DNA of 64,000 bases from UBA2773 sp964458715 (GCA_964458715.1 CAYWJP010000001.1:1-64000), one strand, 5' to 3'. Counted from the first letter of the stretch, positions 24,905-33,856 are shown. The notes: a model not told the origin generated them from the sequence alone. Numbers and translations are program-made.

Positions 24905-25690
24905 TTATTTATACAACCAAAATAACAAAATTAAACCTGCTAAAATTAATCGATACCAAAAGAACCACTTATAGCTAACCTTTTCGACTAATTTTATCAA
25001 AACAGCGATGGCAACATAACCGCTAATAGCAGCCAACAAAATTCCTAATATCTGAATTATTCCTACTTTCATGGACAGAAAATCGTTTAATTTAAAAATC
25101 GCCGCTCCAAAAATAATCGGGGTTGCCATTAAAAAAGAAAATCGGGCCGCGCTCTTTCGAGTTAACCCCATTTTCAATCCAGCAGTAATAGTTATTCCAG
25201 AACGGGAAGTTCCGGGAATAATAGCAATAGCCTGAGCGATTCCAATGTAAATAGCATCTTTAAGAGAAATATTTTTTTCATCTTTATTTTTTGATCCAAT
25301 TTTATCAAAATAATATAGCCAAAATCCAAAGAAAACTAGAGCAAAGGCTATAATCAAAGGATTTCGAAGTGTTGTTTCAGCTAAATCATTCAAGAAAAAA
25401 CCGGCCGAAGCCCCGGGAACACTAGCTATAACTAAAATCCATAAAAAATTAGCTGGGTATAGGCCTTTCTTTTTAGTTAAAGCAGTTTGAAAAATATCCA
25501 GCCAATCTCGCCAAAAATAAGCGACCACTGCTAAAAGTGTTCCAAAATGCAAAGCTACATCCAAAGATAAACCTTGATATTCCCAATCAAAAAACCAAGG
25601 AATCGAAACCAAATGACCAGAAGAAGAAATTGGTAAAAATTCAGTTAAACCCTGAATTATTCCTAATAATGATAATTGAATAAAATCCAT
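24905..25690 (-). CDS. uppP: undecaprenyl-diphosphatase
   Basis: The 261-aa membrane enzyme recycles the lipid carrier C55-PP for peptidoglycan and surface glycans. The first signature QGLTEFLPISSSGHLV (residues 13-28) contains the catalytic Glu and Ser residues. The second, AQAIAIIPGTSRSGITITAG at about 151-170, contains the essential Arg. About eight helices are visible and length is normal. It may be co-transcribed with the metallopeptidase gene downstream. Confidence 0.96.
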   Translation of the reverse strand: MDFIQLSLLGIIQGLTEFLPISSSGHLVSIPWFFDWEYQGLSLDVALHFGTLLAVVAYFWRDWLDIFQTALTKKKGLYPANFLWILVIASVPGASAGFFLNDLAETTLRNPLIIAFALVFFGFWLYYFDKIGSKNKDEKNISLKDAIYIGIAQAIAIIPGTSRSGITITAGLKMGLTRKSAARFSFLMATPIIFGAAIFKLNDFLSMKVGIIQILGILLAAISGYVAIAVLIKLVEKVSYKWFFWYRLILAGLILLFWLYK

Positions 25691-25734
25691 TATTGTTTAA
25701 TTTAAAATTAAATTAAAAAATTTCAAAGCTCAAA

Positions 25735-25858
25735 TTATTTCAAATTGTTCCAAATAAAATTCAAAATCTAAAATTCGAATGACAAAATTTAGATTTTGAA
25801 AATTTTAATTTTAATCATTGGCGCTTATTTGATATTTGTAATTTTAAATTTGTGATTT
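25735..25858. repeat. family D AT-rich hairpin
   Basis: The inverted repeat has CAAATT/TTCAAA-type arms and the shared segment ATTGGCGCTTATTTGATATTTG on its right half (near 25816). It resembles blocks at 48300 and 54302. It fills the gap between the lytic transglycosylase gene and uppP. Confidence 0.5.
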
Positions 25859-25879
25859 ACTTATAAAAAACTTTGTTTT

Positions 25880-27202
25880 TTATAAGTCATCATATCCATC
25901 CTTCAAATTCTGAATCCCCGGCGCATAATTAGTCAAAGCATAACAAGACCAACCCAAATATTTCATCGCCGCATAATCTTCCCAATCAACCTTAATCTTC
26001 TCGTCTCTATCACAAGGATTTATAATTCTAACTCTTCCATCTTCGGCTGCTCCATCTTCTTCTAATTTAAGTGCCATCGCCATCACTCCGTCAAACAAAT
26101 CCCAAGGATCGGGCGGATTTTTACCAGTAGCGCTGGCGATTCTACTCTTCCAGCCAGCCCAGGTATCCGGCATAAATTGAGCCACTCCCATCGCCCCGCC
26201 AGTTCCAGAATAGCCGCTTGGGGGACAAGACACTTTTTTCTTTTTATAATTATAATCCAAATCTTTACAAATTTCTTTAAAATACTTCTTTCTCGTATCA
26301 TTCATATTACTTTCCTTGTAATAACAACCACCAGTATATCGCCCCAAACCAGATTCCATCGACAACATTCCGAATAAAAATCCTTTGCTAACTCCAGTTT
26401 TTTTATTGGCATATTTAATAGCATCTTTAATATCATCAGTATCATAACCTTCACCCAGCAAAGCCGACAACTCAGTTTTCAACTTAGAGATTTTACTTTT
26501 TACCTCACTAATTGACGACTTCGTTCTAGCTAAGACGGCTTGTTTTTGATTTTCTTGATAAACTAAGTGTTGTTTTTGTTCTTCTTGCGTTTCCAATGCT
26601 ACTTCTTTTTCGTCCTTTTTTTCTTCAACTTTTACTTTTTCTTCAACTACTTCTTCTTTTTCTTTTTCGATAGCACTCAAAGCTTCTTTAATTTTAGACT
26701 GAAAGCCTTCAAAACTTTCCACTTCTCTCAAATAATCTCCTAAATCGCGATTAAAATCAAAAGTAATCAAGCCGATTTCCAAGCTATTTCGTCGAAATAA
26801 TCTCAGGTATTCAGCTAAAATTTCTTGTTTAAATTTAATATTTTCTTCTTTGGTTTTTATTTTTTTCTCTTTCTCTTTAATTTCTGATTCATATTGTTCA
26901 ATGGTTTGATTAGTTTTTTGAATAACCGCTTGAGTACTTAAGATTGCTTGATCAACTACTTCTATTTCACTTTGAATTTTATTGGCATCTTTTTCTAAAT
27001 CCTTTAATTCATCTTCCTGTTTATCAATGTCATCTTTTGTTTCTTCCACTTCATCAGCCGCCCGAACCAACGAAAACTGAACCATAAAAAAAACAATTAA
27101 AATCACTAATAAAAATTTAAAAAATAAAATCACACTGCCATCAACAGGTGTGATCTTATTTAAAACACTTTTTATTAAATTGTTTTTATTTGTTTTCTTC
27201 AT
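25880..27202 (-). CDS. coiled-coil lytic transglycosylase-like murein hydrolase
   Basis: The 440-aa exported protein has a basic N terminus with one membrane helix (about residues 22-46), a long coiled coil (about 50-245) and a C-terminal lysozyme-like domain. In that domain GMLSMESGLGRYTG (about 283-296) holds the likely catalytic Glu, and GAMGVAQFMPDTWAGW (about 337-352) is the SLT/MltB-type signature. The coiled coil resembles that of EnvC or CwlO proteins, which regulate septal hydrolases, so a division-linked cell-wall role is plausible. It starts 33 bp after the L25 gene. Confidence 0.8.
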   Translation of the reverse strand: MKKTNKNNLIKSVLNKITPVDGSVILFFKFLLVILIVFFMVQFSLVRAADEVEETKDDIDKQEDELKDLEKDANKIQSEIEVVDQAILSTQAVIQKTNQTIEQYESEIKEKEKKIKTKEENIKFKQEILAEYLRLFRRNSLEIGLITFDFNRDLGDYLREVESFEGFQSKIKEALSAIEKEKEEVVEEKVKVEEKKDEKEVALETQEEQKQHLVYQENQKQAVLARTKSSISEVKSKISKLKTELSALLGEGYDTDDIKDAIKYANKKTGVSKGFLFGMLSMESGLGRYTGGCYYKESNMNDTRKKYFKEICKDLDYNYKKKKVSCPPSGYSGTGGAMGVAQFMPDTWAGWKSRIASATGKNPPDPWDLFDGVMAMALKLEEDGAAEDGRVRIINPCDRDEKIKVDWEDYAAMKYLGWSCYALTNYAPGIQNLKDGYDDL

Positions 27203-27235
27203 CTATGCCTTTTAGAACTATTTTAAATAGTTTCC

Positions 27236-27967
27236 TTATTCTTTTTTGTCGTTTTGACTAGCTGATTGATTTTTTTCTTCATTTTTATTATTACTCTTCT
27301 CATCTTCATTTTTTTCTTCTCCTCCTCCTTCTTCTTCAGTTTTTTCGCCTTTTTCTACCTCAATTTTGTCAACATCCATTTCAACTTTTTCGTCTAATTT
27401 TTCTAATTCTTCTTCTGAACGAGCCATATCAAGAGAAGCTACTGAAATTTCTGGATTAGTGATTACTTCGATAGTAGCCGGAATTTTTAAATCTTTAACA
27501 TAAATACAATCCTCCATAGTTTTTAGTTCTCCTAAATCAACCTCAATTGATCCAATTAAATCTCGAGGGAAACATCGAACATCCAAAGAATCTTGACCCT
27601 TAATTAAGATACCGCCCAATTCTTTAACCGCTGGAGATTCTCCAATGAAATTAAGTTCAATTTCAGTATCAATTTTTTCTCCCATTTTAACTTTATAAAA
27701 ATCGATGTGTTTTAAAGCTTCAGTTAAACTATCGTATTGAATTTCATTAAATAGCACTGAATAATCCTGATCATCTCCTTCAATTTTAAAATCCACCAAA
27801 GTACTTCCGCCCGCTTCTTTGTGAACTTTTTTAAATTCTTGTCTTAAAACCCAAACTGATTTACTCTCTTTCATTTCCGGACCATATATAACTCCCTTTA
27901 CCCAAAGACTAAGGTCTCTTTTCTCTTTTTCAGCTCTAGGCTTAGCATTTAAAATTATTTTTTTCAT
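27236..27967 (-). CDS. rplY: 50S ribosomal protein L25 (TL5/CTC type)
   Basis: The 243-aa product has an N-terminal L25 domain binding 5S rRNA (about residues 1-95), with RDLSLWVKGVIYGPEMK and the FNEIQYDSLTEALKHIDFY segment in pieces. A C-terminal TL5/CTC beta domain follows (about 96-190, with VRCFPRDLIGSIEVDLG). An unusually long acidic Glu/Asn/Lys tail of about 50 residues, probably disordered, ends the protein. Downstream lies the transglycosylase gene. Confidence 0.92.
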   Translation of the reverse strand: MKKIILNAKPRAEKEKRDLSLWVKGVIYGPEMKESKSVWVLRQEFKKVHKEAGGSTLVDFKIEGDDQDYSVLFNEIQYDSLTEALKHIDFYKVKMGEKIDTEIELNFIGESPAVKELGGILIKGQDSLDVRCFPRDLIGSIEVDLGELKTMEDCIYVKDLKIPATIEVITNPEISVASLDMARSEEELEKLDEKVEMDVDKIEVEKGEKTEEEGGGEEKNEDEKSNNKNEEKNQSASQNDKKE

Positions 27968-28008
27968 TTCTGATTATTTAATTATTGTAAAATTAACCAC
28001 TCAATATT

Positions 28009-28150
28009 AGAAATTTATTATTTGAGCAAAGTTCAAGGAAAAACCGAGCAATGCAACGCAATTTACTAAATTGGTAAATGAAGTAAATCGTGGAGGTGGC
28101 GCCTGCCCGCCTTTGGCGGGACAAAGAAATTTGCCAAATAATAAATTTCT
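28009..28150 (-). repeat. family A structured element, copy A2, with nested GC-rich palindrome
   Basis: This 142-bp copy overlaps the stop codon of the 28149 gene by 2 bp. The outer arms (28009-28024 and 28135-28150) are a perfect 16-bp inverted repeat. The inner stem GCAAA/TTTGC covaries with the GTGCA/TGTAC seen elsewhere. The 3' P2 arm is interrupted by CCCGCCTTTGGCGGG (28106-28120), which accounts for the extra length. Confidence 0.8.
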
Positions 28151-28430
28151 AGCCTTCATACAAGTCTAAGACTTCGTCAAACGAAATAGGATCCCTTTTA
28201 AAAACATTACAAGCTTCCTCATAGTCTAAGTCAGTTAAAATCCCCAAAGTAACGATATTATCATTATTTTGAAGACCTTTGCTAATAACTGCCAAAGAAG
28301 CACTGCGACAAAAATTACAGTTAACATGAACTAACATTGCATCTTTCTTGTTTTGAACAATTTTAATACTCTGTTTGCCGTATTTTCTACCGCAAATAGA
28401 ACACTTCATCAAAAGATTAACTTCATTCAT
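28149..28430 (-). CDS. small zinc-ribbon hypothetical protein
   Basis: The 93-aa product carries CSICGRKYG and CNFCRS, a CxxC...CxxC zinc-ribbon-type pair near the N terminus. A mixed alpha/beta C-terminal half follows, ending SFDEVLDLYEG. I do not recognise the family, although this layout looks CPR-specific. The frame is open upstream to a TTG at 28466; ATG 28430 was preferred, and MKCSICG at 28409 is also possible. The outer arm of a family A element begins at the stop codon. Confidence 0.6.
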   Translation of the reverse strand: MNEVNLLMKCSICGRKYGKQSIKIVQNKKDAMLVHVNCNFCRSASLAVISKGLQNNDNIVTLGILTDLDYEEACNVFKRDPISFDEVLDLYEG

Positions 28431-28470
28431 AAGCTTGATATTAACAATTATTCCCCCTTTAGTCAATGGA

Positions 28471-28628
28471 TAAGTTCGTAAAGTTAGAAAGTCTATAAAG
28501 TCAAAAAGAGTTCTTTCTTAACAACAGATTTACGATCTATCTATAGCATATTAATAAATTAAATCAACTTTTCATTTTTCAAACCCTGTAAAATTTATGG
28601 GCTTTACAGACTTTATAAACTTTCTAAC
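28471..28628. repeat. family B inverted repeat pair
   Basis: AAAGTTAGAAAGTCTATAAAG near 28478 and its inverted counterpart CTTTACAGACTTTATAAACTTTC near 28603 flank about 100 bp of AT-rich DNA between murG and the zinc-ribbon gene. Arms of the same kind occur at about 9640, 21700, 31655 and 62670. Whole-region folding would give a cruciform or a large hairpin. Confidence 0.55.
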
Positions 28629-29736
28629 TAAGTTCCATTATCTTTTCCGCTAGAATTTCGGCTGACTTAGGATAGTAAAATTTTTCAATATTTTGGGCTA
28701 AAACAAATCTGTAATCACGACTGTTGGTAATTTTATCTAAATAATGCATCAACATATTGGGATTAAAATTTCCTTCTTCTAGCACGATAGCAGCTTTTTC
28801 TCGAGATAACTCAAAAGCGTTCATTCGTTGATGGTCATTAGCGCTTCTACTTATTGGCACCAAAATAGTAGCCTTTCTATTAGCAGCTAACTCTGCGATA
28901 AAAGTAGCTCCTGCTCGAGAAACTACCACATCTGCTAAAGCTAAAATATTACCCAACTCTTTTCCAATAAAAGGTAACGGATAATAATCGCTATGACCAA
29001 TCTTGTAGCCTTTCTTTTGGGCTTGATTTTTAATTATTTCAAAATGACTCGCTCCTGTTTGATGAATAACTTGGAATTTTTTAGTCAACTCATTAATAGC
29101 ATTAATCACTATTTCGTTGATAGCAAAAGCTCCTTGAGAACCTCCCAAAAATAAAACTGTCGGCTTCACTTCCTTTTTCATACCTAAAAACTCCCGCGCT
29201 CGATTTTTATCGCCACCAATTGACTCTTCTTTCACCGGAATTCCAGCAAAAAAAACTTTTCTATCTGGGAAATAACGCTTAGCTTTTTCAAAATTAATTC
29301 CAATGACGTTAGCTAGTGACCCTAAAAATTTATTAGCAATTCCAGGAACAGCATCAGATTCATGTATTACGACTGGAATTCGATAAAATTTTGCTGCTAT
29401 AACTACTGGAACTGAAGCAAAACCACCTTTGGCAAAAATCACATCCGGCATAAAAAGCAATAAATGCCATAAAGACTGAAAAAACCCGATTGGCATTTTT
29501 ATAAAATCACCAAAATATTTCAAAGAAAAATATCTTCTTAACTTACCACAAATAATAACTTTTGAAGGAATATCATTTTCCGCCATTATCTTTCCGTCAA
29601 AATCTCCCTTGGGTCCAATAAAGAGAAATTCAAAATTGCTTTCCCCATAATTTTTTTTCAAATATTTGACGACTGTTACTAATGGGAAAATATGCCCACC
29701 CGAACCACCACCACACAAAACAACTCTTTTCGCCAT
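28624..29736 (-). CDS. murG: UDP-N-acetylglucosamine-N-acetylmuramyl-pentapeptide transferase
   Basis: The 370-aa GT-B enzyme adds GlcNAc to lipid I, giving lipid II, at the cytoplasmic face of the membrane. The N-terminal GGGSGGHIFPLV (residues 8-19) is the family's first G loop. The VLFLGGSQGAFAIN segment at about 195-208 is the second, and VVSRAGATFIAELAANRKATILVP (in parts: SRAGATFIAELA) is the UDP-GlcNAc site. It has its own candidate promoter at 29806-29778 and is not within the dcw cluster. Confidence 0.95.
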   Translation of the reverse strand: MAKRVVLCGGGSGGHIFPLVTVVKYLKKNYGESNFEFLFIGPKGDFDGKIMAENDIPSKVIICGKLRRYFSLKYFGDFIKMPIGFFQSLWHLLLFMPDVIFAKGGFASVPVVIAAKFYRIPVVIHESDAVPGIANKFLGSLANVIGINFEKAKRYFPDRKVFFAGIPVKEESIGGDKNRAREFLGMKKEVKPTVLFLGGSQGAFAINEIVINAINELTKKFQVIHQTGASHFEIIKNQAQKKGYKIGHSDYYPLPFIGKELGNILALADVVVSRAGATFIAELAANRKATILVPISRSANDHQRMNAFELSREKAAIVLEEGNFNPNMLMHYLDKITNSRDYRFVLAQNIEKFYYPKSAEILAEKIMELS

Positions 29737-29777
29737 TTAATTAAATTATTTTTAATTTATTCATCTACTTCTTTTAA

Positions 29778-29806
29778 ATTTTAGCACTTACTCACAAATC
29801 TCGCAA
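29778..29806 (-). promoter_or_regulatory. candidate promoter of murG
   Basis: TTGCGA (29806-29801), a 17-bp spacer and TAAAAT (29783-29778) lie about 42 bp before the murG ATG. Confidence 0.55.
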
Positions 29807-29820
29807 ACCCTTTCTTCCGA

Positions 29821-29937
29821 AAATTTTGAATTTTGAATTTTGAATTTCGATTCAATTTTCAATGATTTAATTCCCGCCTACTCGCCTCGATTCGACGAAG
29901 CGGGCCTGCAGGCAGATTCAATGACCTAATTTTTTAA
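29821..29937. repeat. family C AT-rich hairpin carrying a GC-rich insertion
   Basis: AATTTTGAATTTTGAATTTTGA-type units at 29821-29845 lead to ATTCAATTTTCAATGATTTAATT. A GC-rich module (29873-29915, CCCGCC...GCGGGCCTGCAGGCAG) follows, and then the ATTCAATGACCTAATT unit repeats. The duplicated flank suggests insertion of the GC module into the AT repeat. Confidence 0.55.
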
Positions 29938-30033
29938 AATCATCTTTAAGCGACGTTTGTCATTAAATGGTGAATAAGAAAATTCTTCAAAAATAGTTTT
30001 TTTCTCAACAAAACGGTCTAATGAGTTATCCAC
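29926..30033 (-). pseudogene. possible gene remnant of 35 codons
   Basis: A short minus-strand frame (GTG 30033 to TAG 29926) encodes a coding-like peptide containing SLDRFVEKKTIFEEFSY and SPFNDKRRLKMILKN. It ends exactly where the family C/GC repeat block begins. Its charged sequence resembles the N-terminal part of small CPR membrane proteins whose hydrophobic C-terminal half would be missing here. This may be a truncated gene or chance. Confidence 0.25.
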
Positions 30034-30077
30034 CCTGTATAAATAGCACTTCGTAATTTAACAGGGTAAAGAATATC

Positions 30078-30092
30078 TCCGCTAAAGGCGGA
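30078..30092. repeat. short GC-rich palindrome
   Basis: TCCGCTAAAGGCGGA is a stem of 5 bp with a 5-nt loop, related to the CCGCC...GGCGG family. It lies in the 557-bp region between tuf and murG, which otherwise holds repeats, a terminator and promoter signals. Confidence 0.4.
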
Positions 30093-30117
30093 CACAGTTT
30101 TGCACCCTAAAAACAAT

Positions 30118-30143
30118 AAAATAACCCCTTTCGAGGTTATTTT
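30118..30143 (-). terminator. hairpin terminator after tuf
   Basis: Arms AAAATAACC and GGTTATTTT flank an 8-nt loop, about 150 bp beyond the tuf stop and just past the family A copy A3. The T-run is present on both strands. The tuf transcript would therefore include the family A element. Confidence 0.65.
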
Positions 30144-30166
30144 TGAATTTATATATAAAACACGTG

Positions 30167-30283
30167 GACTTGGGAGGTTGAGTACAATTCGAGGAGAAGT
30201 TGAGTACCGAGCGAGATGGACTTAATGGTCCATTGAGCGAGTAACGGAAACTTCGACAAAGAAATCTACCAAACTCTCAAGTC
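30167..30283 (-). repeat. family A structured element, copy A3 (3' of tuf)
   Basis: This 117-bp element begins 10 bp after the tuf stop. Outer arms of 14 nt (30167-30180 and 30270-30283) pair with G-T wobbles. ATTCGAGG and GACAAAGAA loop strands are conserved. The apical hairpin GATGGACTTAATGGTCCATT matches the loop pattern of copies A4-A6. Confidence 0.75.
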
Positions 30284-30293
30284 TTAAATAGTT

Positions 30294-31487
30294 TTATTTG
30301 GTAATTTTAGTAAGAACACCAGCTCCTACGGTTTTGCCTCCTTCTCTAATAGCAAATCTCATTCCATCTTCCATTGCCACCGGAGCTCCTAATTTAATGT
30401 TCAAACTAACGGTATCCCCAGGCATTACCATCTCCACTCCTTCTGGCAAAATAACTTCACCAGTTACATCAGTAGTTCGAATGTAAAATTGAGGTTTATA
30501 CCCTTTAAAGAAAGGAGTATGTCGTCCGCCTTCTTCTTTAGTCAAAATATAAACTTCACCTTCGAATTCGGTGTGAGGAGTAATACTTCCTGTTTTAGCT
30601 AAAACTTGACCTCGTTCAATTTCTTCTTTTTTGGTTCCTCGAAGAAGAATTCCGGCATTATCTCCGGCTTCACCTCGATCTAATGTTTTATTAAACATTT
30701 CGATTCCAGTAACGACTGATTTAGCGGTTGCTTTAATTCCAATAATTTCGATTTCATCTCCAACATTAACAACTCCTCGTTCGATTCGTCCAGTAACTAC
30801 AGTTCCTCGACCTTCAATTGAGAAAATATCTTCGATTGGCAATAAAAATGGTTTATCAACATCCCTTTTTGGTTCTGGAATATTTTCATCAAGAGCATCC
30901 ATTAATTCCATAATTGGTTTAATGGCCTCATCATCTTTACTGGTAGCTTCTAAAGCTTTCAAGGCTGAACCTTTAATAACAATAGCATTTTCACCATCAT
31001 ATTTATATTGAGTAAGAAGTTCTCGAACTTCTTCTTCTACTAAATCAATCAGTTCCTCGTCATCAACCATATCAACTTTATTCAAGAAAACTACAATTTG
31101 AGGGACACCTACTTGGTAAGCCAATAAAATGTGCTCTCGAGTTTGTGGCATAGGACCATCAGTAGCAGAAACCACTAAAACAGCTCCGTCCATTTGAGCA
31201 GCGCCAGTGATCATATTTTTAATATAATCAGCATGTCCTGGACAATCAACGTGAGCATAATGTCGCTTATCAGTTTCGTACTCAACATGAGCAGTCGCAA
31301 TTGTAATTCCTCGTTCTCTTTCTTCTGGAGCTTTATCAATCTCTCCTACAGATTTACTTGAAGCCATTTTTCCCATTAAAGTCATGGAATGTAAAATAGC
31401 CGCCGTTAAAGTAGTTTTACCATGATCAACATGACCAATAGTTCCTACATTTACATGGGTTTTACCCCGTTCAAATTTTTCACTCAT
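30294..31487 (-). CDS. tuf: translation elongation factor Tu
   Basis: The 397-aa GTPase delivers aminoacyl-tRNA to the ribosome. G1 is GHVDHGKTT (residues 18-26), RGITIATAHVEYE is the switch I segment, DCPGHADYIKNMITGAAQMD (about 80-99) is G3, and NKVDM is G4. Domains 2 and 3 are complete to the C-terminal EGGKTVGAGVLTKI. It is last in the str group and has its own promoter at 31644-31617, so it can be expressed separately. A family A element follows its stop codon. Confidence 0.98.
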   Translation of the reverse strand: MSEKFERGKTHVNVGTIGHVDHGKTTLTAAILHSMTLMGKMASSKSVGEIDKAPEERERGITIATAHVEYETDKRHYAHVDCPGHADYIKNMITGAAQMDGAVLVVSATDGPMPQTREHILLAYQVGVPQIVVFLNKVDMVDDEELIDLVEEEVRELLTQYKYDGENAIVIKGSALKALEATSKDDEAIKPIMELMDALDENIPEPKRDVDKPFLLPIEDIFSIEGRGTVVTGRIERGVVNVGDEIEIIGIKATAKSVVTGIEMFNKTLDRGEAGDNAGILLRGTKKEEIERGQVLAKTGSITPHTEFEGEVYILTKEEGGRHTPFFKGYKPQFYIRTTDVTGEVILPEGVEMVMPGDTVSLNIKLGAPVAMEDGMRFAIREGGKTVGAGVLTKITK

Positions 31488-31616
31488 AACAACTTTTTTA
31501 TTATTTCAAAGGATTATCCACCCAAGAAATAATTATTAATTTTATTAAACTTATTCTTTTTATTATAATCAGGAAACTATTTTAATATAGTATCCCTACA
31601 ATAAAACATCATTAGA

Positions 31617-31644
31617 ATATTACCAGAAATTAGCTATTTGTCAA
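31617..31644 (-). promoter_or_regulatory. sigma70-type promoter of tuf
   Basis: TTGACA (31644-31639), a 16-bp spacer and TAATAT (31622-31617) lie 130 bp before the tuf ATG, in the fusA-tuf gap. Confidence 0.7.
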
Positions 31645-31649
31645 ACAGA

Positions 31650-31765
31650 CAAAGTGAGAAAGTCTATAAAGTTAAAAGTCAGAAAGTATTCGATACTTGT
31701 ACTCTTGCACTTTTAAAAAGATCTGTCTTTTTATACTTTATACTTAATACTTACAGCTTAATACT
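31650..31765. repeat. family B arms and tandem TATACTT/TAATACTT units
   Basis: AAAGTCTATAAAGTTAAAAGTCAGAAAGT near 31665 is a family B arm. Further on, four TTATACTT/TTAATACTT units stand in tandem at about 31728-31765. The block separates fusA from the tuf promoter and is not obviously coding. Confidence 0.45.
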
Positions 31766-31768
31766 TTT

Positions 31769-33856
31769 TTAAACTTCTCCGTCCTTAATTTTCTGAGCAA
31801 CACTAATTGGCACTTCCGAATAATGATCAAATTCCATTGAATAATTAGCTCTTCCTTGAGTCATAGATCTTAACTGGGTGGAATATCCAAATAAAGAAGC
31901 TAACGGGACTTCAGCGTGAATTATCTTATTTTTAATTCTCTCATCACCTTGATCTTCCATTTCTTTAATTTGCCCTCGTTTAGCGTTCAAATCTCCCACT
32001 ACGTCTCCCATAAACTCTTCTGGAGTGATTACTTCAACTTTCATAATTGGTTCCAAAATCACAGGACCGGCATTCCGACAACCCTCCTTAAAAGCCATTG
32101 AACTAGCAATTTTAAAGGCCCCTTCAGATGAATCTACATCGTGAAAAGAACCATCGAAAACCGTGACCACAATATCAACCATTGGATAACCAGCCTGAAC
32201 CCCTTTAGCTATAGCTCCTTCAACTCCTTTTTTAATAGCCGGAATATACTCGCTAGGAATAACCCCACCCTTAATTTCATTCTTAAATTCAAAACCAGCA
32301 CCTTCTTCGGCAGGTTCAACTTTCAACCAACAATGACCATATTGACCTCGACCACCAGATTGTCTGATGTATTTCCCCTCGGCTTCGGCTGGTTTTCGAA
32401 TAGTCTCTCGATAAGCTACTTGAGGTTGACCAATATTAGCTTCAACTTTAAATTCTCTACGCATCCGATCCACAATAATATCAAGATGTAATTCACCCAT
32501 TCCGGAAATAATAGTCTGTGAAGTTTCTTCATCGGTCCGAACTGTAAAAGTCGGATCTTCTTCAGCCAATTTCTTCAAAGCAATCGCCATTTTTTCTTGA
32601 TCAACTTTAGTTTTTGGTTCAATCGAAATAGAGATAACTGTCTCAGGAAATTTAATATTTTCTAAAACAATTTGCTCTTTCTCATCACAAAGAGTATCGC
32701 CAGTAGTAGTATCTTTCATTCCTACTAAAGCTCCGATTCCGCCTGCGTAAATTTCTTCGATTTCTTCTCTATTATTAGCATGCATTTGAAGAATTCGTCC
32801 AATTCGTTCTTTCTTGCCTTTAGTAGAATTATGAACATAAGAACCGGCTTTTAATGTTCCAGAATAAACCCGGAAAAAAACTAATTGACCCACATAAGGA
32901 TCAGTAGCCACCTTAAAGGCCAAAGCCGAGAAAGGTTCATCATCCAAAGCTTTTCGAGTAACTTTAACTTCTTCATTATCTACTTCGCAACCTTCTACAT
33001 CAGAGATATCAGCTGGCGAAGGAAGGTAATCAACTACCGCATCTAAAACTTTCTGAACTCCTTTATTTTGAAGAGCGGTTCCAGTTAGAACTGGTTGAAT
33101 TTCTCCAGTAATAGTTCCTTTTCGAAGAGCCCTTTTAATTTGTTCGTTAGTAACTTCCCCGCCTTCTAAATAAACCTCCAATAATTCATCATCTAATTCG
33201 GCTACTCTTTCAATCATTTTGTCTCTCCACTCTTGAGCTTTTTCTTTTAATTCTTCTGGAATTTCTTTTTCTTCTACCACTTCTCCCATATCGCCAGAAA
33301 AAATGTAAGCTTTCATTGTAATTAAATCAATAATGCCTTGATGTTCGCCTTCTTCTCCGATTGGCAATTGAATCGCCACTGCATTCGAAGATAATCGAAC
33401 ATGAATAGACTCTAATGATCTTTCAAAACTAGCCCCATCTTTATCAATTTTATTAATAAAGCAGATTCTAGGCACTTTATATTTGTCTGCTTGTCGCCAA
33501 ACAGTTTCAGATTGAGGCTCTACTCCTTCTTTTCCATCAAAAATAACTACTCCACCGTCTAAGACTCGCAAAGCACGTTCTACTTCTACTGTAAAATCAA
33601 CATGTCCTGGAGTATCAATAATATTAATTTGATTTTCCTTCCAAAAGCAAGTAGTTGCAGCAGAAGTAATCGTAATTCCTCGTTCTCGTTCTTGCTCCAT
33701 CCAATCCATAACAGCAGCTCCCTCATGAACTTCTCCGATTTTGTGAGAAATTCCAGTATAAAATAAAACTCTCTCAGTAACAGTAGTTTTACCAGCATCA
33801 ATGTGAGCAATTATTCCAATGTTTCTATTTTTTTCAATAGGATATTTCCTAGCCAT
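31769..33856 (-). CDS. fusA: translation elongation factor G
   Basis: The 695-aa GTPase drives ribosomal translocation and recycling. G1 is AHIDAGKTT (residues 17-25), RERGITITSAATTCFW is the switch I segment, DTPGHVDFTVEVERALRVLD (about 80-99) is G3, and NKIDKDG is G4. The remaining domains end with QAKIKDGEV-type sequence. Full length. It lies about 136 bp downstream of rpsG, and that gap contains family A copy A4. Confidence 0.98.
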   Translation of the reverse strand: MARKYPIEKNRNIGIIAHIDAGKTTVTERVLFYTGISHKIGEVHEGAAVMDWMEQERERGITITSAATTCFWKENQINIIDTPGHVDFTVEVERALRVLDGGVVIFDGKEGVEPQSETVWRQADKYKVPRICFINKIDKDGASFERSLESIHVRLSSNAVAIQLPIGEEGEHQGIIDLITMKAYIFSGDMGEVVEEKEIPEELKEKAQEWRDKMIERVAELDDELLEVYLEGGEVTNEQIKRALRKGTITGEIQPVLTGTALQNKGVQKVLDAVVDYLPSPADISDVEGCEVDNEEVKVTRKALDDEPFSALAFKVATDPYVGQLVFFRVYSGTLKAGSYVHNSTKGKKERIGRILQMHANNREEIEEIYAGGIGALVGMKDTTTGDTLCDEKEQIVLENIKFPETVISISIEPKTKVDQEKMAIALKKLAEEDPTFTVRTDEETSQTIISGMGELHLDIIVDRMRREFKVEANIGQPQVAYRETIRKPAEAEGKYIRQSGGRGQYGHCWLKVEPAEEGAGFEFKNEIKGGVIPSEYIPAIKKGVEGAIAKGVQAGYPMVDIVVTVFDGSFHDVDSSEGAFKIASSMAFKEGCRNAGPVILEPIMKVEVITPEEFMGDVVGDLNAKRGQIKEMEDQGDERIKNKIIHAEVPLASLFGYSTQLRSMTQGRANYSMEFDHYSEVPISVAQKIKDGEV

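Noticed and set aside
30118..30143. hairpin as a riboswitch
   Set aside because: The short stem with T-rich flanks fits a terminator; no conserved aptamer-like sequence is present.
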